Below are positions 8,854-17,135 of a stretch of DNA of 64,000 nt, piece by piece. The position numbers were made by a program, and so were the translations under genes. Within the stretch, counting starts at the first letter, position 1, and each line of letters starts with the position of its first letter. The stretch comes from Lachancea mirantina (Eukaryota > Ascomycota > Saccharomycetes > Saccharomycetales > Saccharomycetaceae): the NCBI GenBank assembly GCA_900074745.1, contig LT598466.1, positions 186,001 through 250,000 on the forward strand, given 5' to 3'. The notes under the pieces were generated by a model, which saw only the letters and a list, made by a program, of their open reading frames with translations, was not told the origin of the DNA and ran no database searches.

Positions 8854-11800
8854 CTACTTGTTGTTGAGCAGCTCATCTTCATCTGCCCGTTCGTCAGCTT
8901 TGGTCTTCAATTTGAATCCTTTTATCTTAGATTTCAATTTCTGAATCGTCTTGGATTCCGCTTCATGTGTAGAAGGTAGTTTTTCTTCCTCGGTAATTTC
9001 CTGATCTCTCTGAGAGTTCACCTCGCCTTGACTACCTGTGCTGGATAGAATCTCATTTGCGCTATCGGGATTGCTTGTCATTGGTGAAATCCCATGTGGC
9101 ATGTTTCCTAAACGGTGCATGCGTTTTTCTTCCTCCGTCAAATCGAGCAACGTTGCCGTAAGATTGACAAGAGATTTCGTCGATTTTCTCCTGGCCATTC
9201 TACCGGGCATAGGTACTTTGCTGGGAGACGAGGGCTGAGATTCGATACTTGACAGCGACACGGAATCTCTGGAAGTTCTAGGAAGTCTTATACATGAAAC
9301 GCCAGCGTCATGTATCCATTTCGCAACAAGGGCGGTCCAACCACATTGGTGAGAGGCACCCAGTCCTCTCCCGGTGTCACCGTCGAAATACTCAAAGAAT
9401 GGAATCAAATCCTTAAAGTGTTCCCCCTTTGACAATAATTCTGCATGATCACCAAAAAAGCATGCCCTGACCCCTTTATCATCCGGCATAAACAAATGAC
9501 TTAGTCTATGCTCAAGCTCTTCTGCAACTTCAGCAAGATTTAAAAAAGTACCGGAGCCCACAGGACACTCGACTTTGAAGTTGGGCCCGTAGTAAAGGAA
9601 GAACCGCTGCAACGACTCGATAAGCAAAAAATTTGTTGGAAACCAGATGGGGCCACGCCAATTGGAATTTCCTCCAAACATACCAGAATCAGACTCCCCA
9701 GGTAAGTACTTAACCTGGTAATCTTGGCCGTCGACGTTCATCGTGAAAGGATGCTCTTCGTGATATTTAGAGAGAGATCTTATACCATAATCGGATAAGA
9801 ATTCACTCTCATCCAACATACGTCTTAAAATGGCTTCAAGCCTGTCCTTAGAGACTAAAGACAAAAGTAGCCGTTCTCCAATTCCTCTTCTCTCCATCGA
9901 AGCAATATTTCTGTCGAAAATATCGCCACGGTTTTTAATGAACCAGTCAACCCGTTTCTTGAAGCCTGGAAATCGTTCTAACACTTGAGGTTCTAGCGTC
10001 ATGCAAGCATAAAGTGGGATGAGCCCAACCAGTGATCTTATGGGTAACTGTTGCTTGAAGGGATCACCCCAGGAGATCGCGTCGTAGTAAAATTCATCTT
10101 TATCGTTCCACAGGGATTCCTTCACTTCCTCTTCAAAGTCTTCGCTGTTTGGATTCTTGATGTATTTGAAAGACATCGCATCGCTGATCAGGATGAAGTG
10201 TTCGAAAAATTTGGACGCGATATCTTCGTAGACTGGGTTTTCTTTTGCCAACTCTAAAGCGATGTTTAGCATTTGTAAAGAGAAAAATGCCATCCATCCA
10301 GTAGAATCAGCCTGTTCTAAAGTTCCACCGGTTGGTAAAGGCTCTGATCTGTTAAAAATACCAATGTTATCCAATCCCAAGAATCCGCCTTCAAACACGT
10401 TGTTGCCATCCGAGTCCTTGCGATTGACCCACCACGTGAAATTGAGAAGTAATTTCTGAAACACACGCTCGAGAAACACCCGATCTTCACGCTTGTACAT
10501 ATTACGCTCGATTTTGAAAACCCGATACACCGCCCAAGCGTGGACTGGCGGATTGACATCGCCAAAATTCCACTCATACGCGGGCATTTGTCCGTTCGGA
10601 TGCATGTACCATTCGCGAGTAAGTAGGTCCAGTTGTTTTTTGGCAAATTCGGGATCAACCATGGCTATCGGGATGCAGTGGAACGCGGTATCCCAGGATG
10701 CAAAAAAGGGATACTCCCACTTGTCCGGTAAGGACAAGATGTCCTCTGCATACATATGCTTCCAATCCTTATTTCTACCACCTGCACGATTTGGTGGTGG
10801 ACGAGGCTTGACATTAGGATCTCCATTGTACCATTGGTCTTGAATGAAATTGTAAAATTGCTTGGACCACATGAGGCCCGCGAACGCTTGCCGCTGAACT
10901 TTTCTCAACTCATCGCTGAGATGCAGAGGTGTGATCTTCCAGTAAAAATTGTCCGCCTCCTCTTCGCGTCTTTCAAAAATGGTGTCAAACTCTTCTTCAT
11001 CGATGACGAGCTCGTCGTTGTAAAGCGGCAACTCTTCATCCGTGAACTTGTATCTTACCGTCACGTATTCTCCGGGTGGAATACTGGGGAAATGGTAAAC
11101 CGCACAACTCTTGGTACCTTCCGCATCAGGATTTACCGCTGACTCTTTTTTCCTAATGATGTAGTCGTGGAAGGCATCTTTGGCAAAAGGTGCCGGATTG
11201 GGTCCGCTGTTAAAAAGCTTTTCCAAATTGGACTCATTTTCGGTAAAGAGTAATTCGGGGTCGATATCTTCTGCATCCGTATCGGCATCTGCTCCTTCTG
11301 GACCGCCTTCACCAAACCCGCCTGGAGAGGGCGCAAACACCGCCGTTCTCGTGCCATACTTTTCGGTTTCCACTTTCACAAAATTTTTACCCGCTTGTTG
11401 CAAATGCGGCTTGTGCGCGGTCTTGCGACACCAACCCCAGGTATTTCTGAAAAACACTTGTGGGATCAAATACAGCTCGCCGGAGCGCTTGTTGCTCCTG
11501 TTGTAGGCGGTGATACGGAAGTTGAGGTCGTTCGGGTTGTCGTCGCCCTTGGCCATCTCGAACATCACGTCGAAATAGGGCTCATCACCCTCCTCTTGAT
11601 CCTGATACAGGCCGTCGATCTCGTACACTTCGAACTCGCGATCTTGGTAGCCACGCTCGCCATTGACCTTCACGAGCTCCTCGTAGGGGAACGGCTTGGC
11701 AAAAGGGTACTTGTAGAGCGCCTTCATGTAGGAATGGGTCGGGGTGCTGTCGATGTAGTAGTAGAGTTCCTTGACGTCTTCGCCGTGGTTGCCCTGCGGA

Positions 11801-12135
11801 CCCGTGACGCCGAATAAGCGTTCTTTCAGGATCGGATCGTGGCCGTTCCAGAGCGCCAGGCTCATGCAGATGAGCTGGCGATTGTCGGAAACACCAAAAA
11901 TGCCGTCCTCGCCCCATCTGAACGCGCGCGACGCGGCGTGCTCGAAGGGGAAATGCGACCACGCGTCGCCGTTGGAAGAATAGTCCTCGCGAACCGTGGC
12001 CCACGCACGCTCGCTGAGATAGGGGCCCCATTTGAGCCAGTATTTCTCACGTGTCTTGTTCTCGTGCAGACGCCGCTCCTCGAGCGTGGCGTCCACGAAC
12101 GCCTCCTTGAGATCCGAAGTGTACACCTGGGACAT
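8854..12135 (-). CDS. YMR196W: Putative glycosidase of the YMR196W (MGH63-like) family
   Basis: 1093 residues (YMR196W about 1088). The family belongs to the GH63-like (alpha/alpha)6-barrel proteins related to bacterial mannosylglycerate hydrolases; the yeast enzyme has no established substrate. The N-terminal half carries a beta-rich domain (YDREFEVYEIDGLYQ, GELYLIPQVFFRNTWGW). The barrel follows with PFFASWDTAFHCIPIAMVDP, MPAYEWNFGDVNPPVHAWAV and, near the C-terminal end, SNWRGPIWFPTNFLLIESLQ and QCGWTALVAKWI. No signal peptide is visible, so it is probably cytosolic. The tail (about 960-1093) is Ser/Thr-rich and low complexity, a likely phosphorylated extension. A TATA box and three stress elements precede it, which fits stress or post-diauxic expression. 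Confidence 0.93.
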   Translation of the reverse strand: MSQVYTSDLKEAFVDATLEERRLHENKTREKYWLKWGPYLSERAWATVREDYSSNGDAWSHFPFEHAASRAFRWGEDGIFGVSDNRQLICMSLALWNGHDPILKERLFGVTGPQGNHGEDVKELYYYIDSTPTHSYMKALYKYPFAKPFPYEELVKVNGERGYQDREFEVYEIDGLYQDQEEGDEPYFDVMFEMAKGDDNPNDLNFRITAYNRSNKRSGELYLIPQVFFRNTWGWCRKTAHKPHLQQAGKNFVKVETEKYGTRTAVFAPSPGGFGEGGPEGADADTDAEDIDPELLFTENESNLEKLFNSGPNPAPFAKDAFHDYIIRKKESAVNPDAEGTKSCAVYHFPSIPPGEYVTVRYKFTDEELPLYNDELVIDEEEFDTIFERREEEADNFYWKITPLHLSDELRKVQRQAFAGLMWSKQFYNFIQDQWYNGDPNVKPRPPPNRAGGRNKDWKHMYAEDILSLPDKWEYPFFASWDTAFHCIPIAMVDPEFAKKQLDLLTREWYMHPNGQMPAYEWNFGDVNPPVHAWAVYRVFKIERNMYKREDRVFLERVFQKLLLNFTWWVNRKDSDGNNVFEGGFLGLDNIGIFNRSEPLPTGGTLEQADSTGWMAFFSLQMLNIALELAKENPVYEDIASKFFEHFILISDAMSFKYIKNPNSEDFEEEVKESLWNDKDEFYYDAISWGDPFKQQLPIRSLVGLIPLYACMTLEPQVLERFPGFKKRVDWFIKNRGDIFDRNIASMERRGIGERLLLSLVSKDRLEAILRRMLDESEFLSDYGIRSLSKYHEEHPFTMNVDGQDYQVKYLPGESDSGMFGGNSNWRGPIWFPTNFLLIESLQRFFLYYGPNFKVECPVGSGTFLNLAEVAEELEHRLSHLFMPDDKGVRACFFGDHAELLSKGEHFKDLIPFFEYFDGDTGRGLGASHQCGWTALVAKWIHDAGVSCIRLPRTSRDSVSLSSIESQPSSPSKVPMPGRMARRKSTKSLVNLTATLLDLTEEEKRMHRLGNMPHGISPMTSNPDSANEILSSTGSQGEVNSQRDQEITEEEKLPSTHEAESKTIQKLKSKIKGFKLKTKADERADEDELLNNK

Positions 12136-12224
12136 GTCACGGGTGCCACTGCGATTCCAATGGCTGAAAAACGGAGATCAAAAATTGGCACCCGAGCCCT
12201 CCAAACGAGATCAATTGGGCTCCG

Positions 12225-12232
12225 CTTTTATA
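12225..12232 (-). promoter_or_regulatory. TATA box TATAAAAG of the YMR196W-like gene
   Basis: TATAAAAG on the minus strand 90-97 bases upstream of the start codon at 12135, a normal yeast spacing. Confidence 0.6.
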
Positions 12233-12266
12233 CGTACAGTCGCGGGTAGCTTTTGCGACCCATCCA

Positions 12267-12300
12267 CCCCTCGCTCCCCTTGGCGCACAACGACAAGGGG
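12267..12300. promoter_or_regulatory. Cluster of three stress response elements (STRE)
   Basis: CCCCT occurs at 12267-12271 and 12276-12280 and AGGGG at 12296-12300, three Msn2/Msn4 cores in 34 bases, just upstream of the TATA box of the YMR196W-like gene. The element is established in yeast; use here is inferred. Confidence 0.55.
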
Positions 12301-12405
12301 AGCAAAGCGGTCCTCGCAGAGGCATTGCTTTTGTACGCGCGTTTCGTGCAAACTGCCATCACGTCGACATCGACAACGCCGACCCGGCGCCGGGGCTAGC
12401 CGCGG

Positions 12406-12440
12406 AGACAAACCGCAAAGACAAACCGCAAAGACAAACG
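12406..12440. repeat. Short tandem repeat, 13-base unit AGACAAACCGCAA
   Basis: Two perfect copies (12406-12418, 12419-12431) and a partial third (12432-12440). Non-coding, in the promoter region of the YMR196W-like gene. Confidence 0.75.
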
Positions 12441-12477
12441 CGTTTGTGGATGCGCGCTTGTGCGCCTCCCTTTTATA

Positions 12478-12521
12478 CCCGGGCCGAGGCCCGGGGCCCG
12501 AACCCCCCGGGGCGAAGCCCC
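12478..12521. other. GC-rich hairpin cluster
   Basis: CCCGGGCC-ga-GGCCCGGG (12478-12495) is an 18-base near-palindrome, followed by GGGGC-gaa-GCCCC (12509-12521). They are bordered by a run of A at 12524-12530. On the minus strand the second stem is closed over TTC. Position is upstream of the distal TATA box of the YMR196W-like gene. Confidence 0.6.
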
Positions 12522-12548
12522 CTAAAAAAAGAAACAAATAGCCGCGGT

Positions 12549-12556
12549 CCGGGTAA
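12549..12556 (-). promoter_or_regulatory. Reb1 site TTACCCGG
   Basis: CCGGGTAA on the plus strand is the reverse complement of TTACCCGG, the Reb1 core. It lies between the ICY-like stop and the YMR196W-like promoter, where Reb1 could bound the promoter or end upstream transcription; inferred. Confidence 0.45.
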
Positions 12557-12757
12557 TACATCTCCTCCTCTGGCTGCCCGACCCGTCCCGCGCCGTCCCG
12601 CGCCTCCGCTGCTTAGCCGCTCAGCCCCGCCTGCAATCACCGCTGTCCTTCACTTCTTATGCTATGCTATTATCTCTATACATGAATCCGTTTATATCAT
12701 CTAGAAAACCCCATTGCGGGCCGCGAAACCGTTCGCGGCTCGCCCCCAATGCTTTGG

Positions 12758-13123
12758 CTATACGCTGGCAAGCCACAGCCGGTAGTTGTCTTCAGCGGCA
12801 TGCTCGAACTCGTCCGTAGCGACAACGCCCGCGAAGCGCGGCGTTGTCGCGTCGTGGTGATGATATTGATGTGGGAGCACGTGCGCGTCGGAAAAAGCGC
12901 CTGTCCACGTGCCGCTGCTGCAGCCGGTGTCTTCGTCCAACATGAACAGCTGGTCATCCGCAAGCACAGGCTCGATCAGGCGGGGAGCCTCAGCGTGAGC
13001 GTCAGCGCCATCGCCATGCCACGTGATGTAGTCAGCATCGTCGTCGACACTATGGGAATGCCAACTCTCGGAGGGCGTAGGGGACATTGTGAAAAAGTCG
13101 TTGCTTATGTTGTTGGCCGACAT
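12758..13123 (-). CDS. ICY1: Icy1/Icy2(Atg41)-like small protein
   Basis: 121 residues from the ATG at 13123; upstream in-frame codons lead only to a TTG, so the ATG is preferred. Yeast Icy1 is 127 and Icy2/Atg41 136 residues; Atg41 acts in autophagosome formation, Icy1 has no firm biochemical role. The protein is acidic and His/Ser-rich with little predicted fold (DDDADYITW, HVLPHQYHHHD) and ends DNYRLWLASV, a conserved-looking aromatic C-terminus. The call depends mainly on position: YMR195W and YPL250C lie between YMR196W and RPL36 with this strand. One gene stands for both duplicates. Sequence alone would leave it a hypothetical protein. Confidence 0.72.
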   Translation of the reverse strand: MSANNISNDFFTMSPTPSESWHSHSVDDDADYITWHGDGADAHAEAPRLIEPVLADDQLFMLDEDTGCSSGTWTGAFSDAHVLPHQYHHHDATTPRFAGVVATDEFEHAAEDNYRLWLASV

Positions 13124-13740
13124 TAGTGTGTGTGTTCGGGCGTGCAATGTTCTTGCTTAGTATACTCGTCCTCTCTCCACACCGAACCCAGTCTCTCCAC
13201 ACACATGCCTTTTATTTATATTCTACTGCGCTACTTGTCACGATTGCACCTGAGTGGCCATTACTCATCTGTGTTCCACCCTGCTCTACACACTCAAACG
13301 AAAAAAATTTTCTGAGGTGTCACCGCCACACCGCATGGGTCATCATGCTGTAGAAGTCAGCCAGTTGCTACTACGATAAGGGTTGTTTTGGTCCATGAGG
13401 AAAAAATAGGTGTTTGAGAGAAAGCTCTAGAGCAGCAGCCAGCCGTGGCTTAATTAGCGAAGCAAAGTCACGCCGCTGCGAGGCCGTCTGAGCAGCCACA
13501 CATACGGACACGTGGGGTGCGACTCGAGACTCGCACGCAAGTGCCGTGCCAAGGGACATGAGTCACCTTGATGTTTGAATGGTCGCCCGTGACACATTTT
13601 TTGATACGGCGGTAAACGTAAACACTCTGTAGCGGAGTCATTGTCGCGGAGTCAGGCGTAGATGGCGGTCACAGGTGGACGCGGCCACGAGTAGATAGCT
13701 GGCAAGAGTAGATCACGATGGGGGTCCCCGATATTGGACC

Positions 13741-13762
13741 TGTGGCATGCCTGTGGCATGCC
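13741..13762. repeat. 11-base direct repeat TGTGGCATGCC, two copies
   Basis: 13741-13751 and 13752-13762 are identical and adjacent; the second copy forms the left half of the palindrome centre. Confidence 0.8.
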
Positions 13763-13775
13763 ACAGGCATGCCAC
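13742..13775. repeat. Perfect 34-base palindrome
   Basis: All 17 base pairs match with no loop. The central 20 bases are GCCTGTGGCATGCCACAGGC. One mismatch outside, two more bases pair on each side. It arises where the 11-base and 21-base direct repeats meet in opposite orientation around GGCATGCC cores. Confidence 0.85.
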
Positions 13776-13812
13776 CGGCATCTACGGGCATGCCACCGGC
13801 ATCTACGGGCAT
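13766..13812. repeat. 21-base tandem repeat, two copies plus a partial
   Basis: Identical 21-base units at 13766-13786 and 13787-13807, each starting GGCATGCC and ending ATCTACG, then a 5-base partial start of a third. The first overlaps the right arm of the palindrome. Confidence 0.85.
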
Positions 13813-14076
13813 CGTATACGTCCTGGGTGTACCGGCGGCCAACAAGCACCTGGAACGGTCTCTTGAGGTGCCAAGAAACTCAAACGAGGGGGTGGCTCCT
13901 TTGTCCGGACGCCGCCCAGGGTCCCTCAGCAGTGTGCTATGGGCGGTGCCCACAAGGTGGACTGCAGGCTCGTTGTGGGGTGCTGTGGGGGTGTGCGGGT
14001 GCACGGGGTGTCGGGGTGTACAGTATGAAGACTCTGGGGCGAGTCGTCATATAGACAACCCCGGGCTCGAATGGGG

Positions 14077-14084
14077 TTACCCGG
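14077..14084 (+). promoter_or_regulatory. Reb1 site TTACCCGG upstream of CMC4
   Basis: A perfect Reb1 core 86 bases upstream of the CMC4 start, a typical distance for this nucleosome-clearing factor. Confidence 0.5.
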
Positions 14085-14169
14085 ACACTCAGCGACCTCG
14101 GCCCAGCTAGTATCTTGTATTACTGCTCCATATACCTCATCGCTCGCAGACACGCTCGCATCCCCAGCG

Positions 14170-14468
14170 ATGCCGGACCCATGCAAGCCGCAGGCATGCG
14201 CCATTCAAGGTATGTCCGTGCACCGACACGCCTGTTTGCCTTTCCCCCGCCTCCCACTAACCACTCCGCAGACTGTCTCACGAAAGCAAACTACGACGAG
14301 TCCAAATGCTCGCATCTAATAGACCAGCTCTACGACTGTTGTAGCAAGTTTTACCGCGACAACGGCAACGACGCGCGCTCGCCATGCTGCCCGGTCCCGC
14401 ACCAGCTCGCCCGCAAACTCGAGCAACGGCAGACAGAGAACCCATCAGACACTCGGGCCGTCGGCTAG
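14170..14468 (+). CDS. CMC4: Twin Cx9C protein Cmc4 (two exons)
   Basis: Exons 14170-14209 and 14272-14468 join to a 78-residue protein; yeast Cmc4 has 73 residues and its gene is also spliced. It localises to the mitochondrial intermembrane space and is imported by Mia40 oxidative folding. The twin motif is complete: C5-x9-C15 and C26-x9-C36, followed by further cysteines in CCSKFY and SPCCPVP. The junction completes ACAIQ-DCL. The 62-base intron has donor GTATGT, a branch point CACTAAC (14255-14261, one base off TACTAAC) and acceptor CAG. Without splicing neither exon would be read as a gene. The position corresponds to YMR194C-B. Confidence 0.93.
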
Positions 14469-14916
14469 CGTCGCTTACAAGAAATTTAACAAGAAAAGGC
14501 GTATGCAAACACTCAAATACAATGTACATTCTAAACCGCATAGCCTGGCCACTGCTGCAGGCCAGACACGACTTTCAAAGGTTGGCTAAAACGCGATGGT
14601 CCCATGAACACCATTCACAAATTGATATAAGACTGCCGCGAGCACGAAGTCACTGGGCCTTGGAGCATCCCAGCGCGCGTAACGTCAATCTGGATCACAG
14701 ACGTACCGTGACTCTGGGCGTCTAAAAGACATTGTTACTTTTCTAAGAAGAAAGCCAGCGCCAGGTACCAAACCGGCCGGTTCCTCGCCTTATATAGTCG
14801 CGACGTTTCTAAAAATTTTCCCGTCGTGCGGCCGGGTAACTCGCGGGCTCCGAGGGCTTCCAGGGTGGGCATCGCCTGCAGGGCTCTAGAGTGTCGTGCG
14901 ACACCAGCTCGGCTAC
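14469..14916. other. Convergent intergenic region
   Basis: 448 bases between the ends of CMC4 and the unassigned mitochondrial gene. It contains a Reb1 core in minus orientation (14832-14839, CCGGGTAA) and a small hairpin GTGTCG-tg-CGACAC near 14890-14905. A Reb1 site between convergent genes could act as a transcription road-block. No gene seen. Confidence 0.45.
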
Positions 14917-15573
14917 TCAGCTGTCTCTCGGCTTTTTGGTGTCGTACTCGCGGACGTTCGATACATGCGGCTTGGCGGGACTGCTGTCTACCACCCACAG
15001 AGCCGTTCCGCTGACATTGCTGACGCTGTTCTCCATTCGTACGCTGCGATCGAACTCGCGCCGGAGTTCGTCGATTGAGACAGGCTCGAGCCCCTGGTCG
15101 ATCAGCTGTTTCCGCAGCATTGCCACGTGCAACGAAAGCTTCATCTGGCGCATCTGCGTCTGTTTGCGCTCGTTCAGTACCTGTAGGTCTCGTTTTCTGC
15201 TTTGGGCTTTGAGCTGGCTGGCCATCACATCCTGCGCTTCCTGCGACTGCGTCGCCTGCTCGTCCAGACGCGCTTGCAGGCCCATTCGCGTCCTATAGTT
15301 GTCGATGGCCAAGTACGACAGCGCAAGCACCGCCAGCACCGCTGTAAGGTCCAGCAATGGGGCTCTTGGCTGAGGTTTTGGTGAAGTCGCTATCAACGAC
15401 GCCGCTTGCCGATGAGTTTCTACAGGCATCGGCAGTCCAGATTCACCGAAAAACGTAGGAGGCGGTGGGTGTCCAGAATACCAACGTTGCAATGTTGAGG
15501 GGTTTATACGACGCGAACACATCGCGTCGCACAACCTCCAATAGCTCGCCACGTGCCTGGTCCGTGGTCTCAT
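14917..15573 (-). CDS. Unassigned protein: mitochondrial presequence, one membrane span, coiled coil
   Basis: 218 residues from the ATG at 15573; the frame is open 29 codons further up but only to a TTG. The first ~35 residues are basic, Arg/Ser-rich and acid-free (MRPRTRHVASYWRL...INPSTLQRWYSG), a strong presequence with a plausible cleavage near RWYSG. A block FFGESGLPMPVETHRQAA follows. One hydrophobic span lies about residues 76-90 (LLDLTAVLAVLALSYLAI), then a Gln/Arg-rich coiled coil to about 165 and a C-terminal segment with MENSVSNVSGTALWVVD. This is the layout of mitochondrial inner-membrane assembly factors; size and order recall yeast Ina22, but I cannot confirm that and the locus is not the Ina22 locus in S. 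cerevisiae. No counterpart is expected here from S. cerevisiae gene order. Confidence 0.75.
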   Translation of the reverse strand: MRPRTRHVASYWRLCDAMCSRRINPSTLQRWYSGHPPPPTFFGESGLPMPVETHRQAASLIATSPKPQPRAPLLDLTAVLAVLALSYLAIDNYRTRMGLQARLDEQATQSQEAQDVMASQLKAQSRKRDLQVLNERKQTQMRQMKLSLHVAMLRKQLIDQGLEPVSIDELRREFDRSVRMENSVSNVSGTALWVVDSSPAKPHVSNVREYDTKKPRDS

Positions 15574-15787
15574 TTGCACCCTCTCTGTTCCCCGCTGTTT
15601 TGGCCTAACCCTGCCCTTCCGTAACCTTGATCTTGCATATTGCAGCAGTTCCTTCTTCAATCAGAAAGTGGGTCACGTGCGAAATGTCGACACAACTAGG
15701 ACACCGCTCATGTTAGTTGTAGCGTGGGAACGCACCGATTAACTTACACAATATTTATGAGAACGTAAGATTTCTGTTCTGATCAAC

Positions 15788-16448
15788 TTAATGACGACGA
15801 GAAGCAGCAATGACCTCGGTCATCTCTTCGACCTTAGCCTTGGCTCTGCCGAAAGTACCCAATCTCTTCTTGGCGACCTTTCTGGCTCTCTTTTCACCTG
15901 CGTTTCTGATCAAGTCGATCAATCTTCTTTCGTATGGAGCCAAGCCCGCGACCTCCTTAACTAGAGATCTGACAAACTTGGTTCTGTTGGAAGAGGCACC
16001 CTTTCTGTAAGAGATCTTTGGAGCTGGGGTCATTGGGGTGACCTTCTTACCCTTGTTCAAACCGGTAGCAATGCCTGTGATGATGTTCATGTTAGTAGGA
16101 TGTTTGCCGAAATCGAAGCGAGTCCAGAGCAAGTGGACGGACACTAACTGTACGTCTCCCGCGTGTCCATTGGCATATATTGTCTCATTTCGAGTTCAGC
16201 GCAGCATTTCCGGTATAGTAGTCCCACACTGGCAACAAAAAGCACTTCCAAATGTGAAGTTCAAACCGCGGACCAGCGCTATTTGTTGCGAACTTGGCCC
16301 ACTCGTCACTTCGCACAGTTCCAATGCCTCGCTTCCCGTCCACTACAGTAGCTGCAACAGCGCGTTCATTTACCAATCACCCACTGGGCTCTCGCAGTCG
16401 TTATCCAAAAGGCTCTCTAACGTCTCACATACCAGATTTAACAGCCAT
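15788..16448 (-). CDS. RPL36: Ribosomal protein eL36 (two exons)
   Basis: Exon 1 is 16448-16433 (16 bases, ATG GCT GTT AAA TCT G) and exon 2 is 16074-15788. Joined they give a 100-residue protein starting [16 protein letters not shown], the same length as yeast Rpl36 (MTVKTGIAIGLNKGKK). It belongs to the 60S subunit. The 358-base intron has donor GTATGT at 16432, branch point TACTAAC (16091-16097 on the plus strand as GTTAGTA) and acceptor CAG. The tiny first exon followed by a long intron is as in S. cerevisiae RPL36A/B. Reading back from exon 2 without splicing yields a false N-terminus. One gene stands for both YMR194W and YPL249C-A. The promoter has two Rap1-like sites and one Reb1 site. 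Confidence 0.96.
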
Positions 16449-16604
16449 TATTGTCGATACTTTGTTCGGTTATACAAGATGTCTGATCGAACAAGTTGAA
16501 TTTTTCAATTTAGAAATTACTGGTAGAAAAAATTTTCCAGTAGCATCCAGACCCCCCTGGCCCCAGTGCTCTCAGAGGGCAACGTATGAAAACTAAGGAA
16601 TCCG

Positions 16605-16612
16605 TTACCCGG
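16605..16612 (+). promoter_or_regulatory. Reb1 site TTACCCGG in the RPL36 promoter
   Basis: Perfect core about 160 bases upstream of the RPL36 start codon. Reb1 often replaces or supports Rap1 at ribosomal protein genes in yeasts. Confidence 0.5.
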
Positions 16613-16917
16613 CTACTTACAGTTACGTATGAAATTACACTTAGTGCCCTCGACCCCCCATGGGACGCTCCCAAGCCCGAGCCCCCTTGCGCAGGGAGAC
16701 CTCTAGACCGAGCCGGTCTACAGCTAGGCAGGGTCTTACTGAGGAGTAGAGAACCTACTAGGACGAGGTGAGACGACATGGTCTGCCAGGCTCCCCCGGA
16801 CCTCCCCGCTTGGCCCAGAATGCATGAGCGGCCTGGCCCCTCCTCGAAATTGCGATGCAGTACTAGGCGCGGAGTATCGATTCACTTCCGCTTTGGACTC
16901 CGGTATGTGTATATTTG

Positions 16918-16964
16918 ATGTATGGGTTCTGGTGTATAATTTTTCGAGAGAAATTGTATGGGTG
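16918..16964 (-). promoter_or_regulatory. Pair of Rap1-like sites upstream of RPL36
   Basis: On the minus strand AACCCATACATC (16918-16929) and CACCCATACA (near 16954-16964) match the Rap1 core ACACCCATACAT. Two tandem Rap1 sites about 25 bases apart, 470-520 bases above the start, are typical of ribosomal protein promoters in this family. Confidence 0.6.
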
Positions 16965-17135
16965 CTACAAGTCATGGTTTTCCTTCTAAGTCATGTGACT
17001 TGTTTGCGCAGACCCGCTTTTACTCTTTCAGTATTATGCATTTTAGGTCCTTAACTTTTGGATCACATGCGCTTTTCATTGATTATATACAGGCCCTAGT
17101 TCTATGCTGTTAGCTGATGTACGCAACTAATTTAC

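Larger units (their letters stand above)
12136..12757. other. Intergenic region upstream of the YMR196W-like gene
   Basis: 622 bases between the YMR196W-like start and the ICY-like stop, both minus strand. It holds two TATA boxes (12225-12232 and 12469-12477, minus), three STRE cores, a tandem 13-base repeat, a GC-rich hairpin cluster, the palindrome CAAACGCGTTTG (12436-12447 area, containing an MCB core ACGCGT) and a Reb1 site. Details are in separate entries. Confidence 0.55.
13124..14169. other. Long GC-rich divergent region ICY / CMC4
   Basis: 1046 bases between divergent starts. The part from about 13650 to 14100 is GC-rich and repeat-bearing (separate entries). An ATG frame at 13718-14110 (130 codons) runs through the repeats and has no family resemblance, so it is not called a gene. 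A Reb1 site lies near CMC4. Confidence 0.45.
16449..17135. other. RPL36 upstream region with a GC-rich island
   Basis: 687 bases between RPL36 and the MRPL24 stop. The part from about 16545 to 16860 is much richer in G+C than its flanks and contains short inverted repeats, for example TAGACCG-agc-CGGTCTA (16704-16720), and a direct repeat ACGTATGAAA (16582-16591, 16625-16634). Rap1 and Reb1 sites are listed separately. An unrecognised structured RNA cannot be excluded. Confidence 0.45.

Noticed and set aside
12478-12530. Bacterial-type intrinsic terminator
   Set aside because: The hairpin is followed by A, not T, on the plus strand, and the genome is a yeast nucleus.
13718-14110. ATG frame of 130 codons through the palindrome and repeats
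   Set aside because: Composition follows the GC-rich repeats in all frames, with no domain, no family resemblance and other frames equally open.
16185-16376. 63-codon frame inside the RPL36 intron
   Set aside because: Starts without ATG and lies fully within a well-supported intron.
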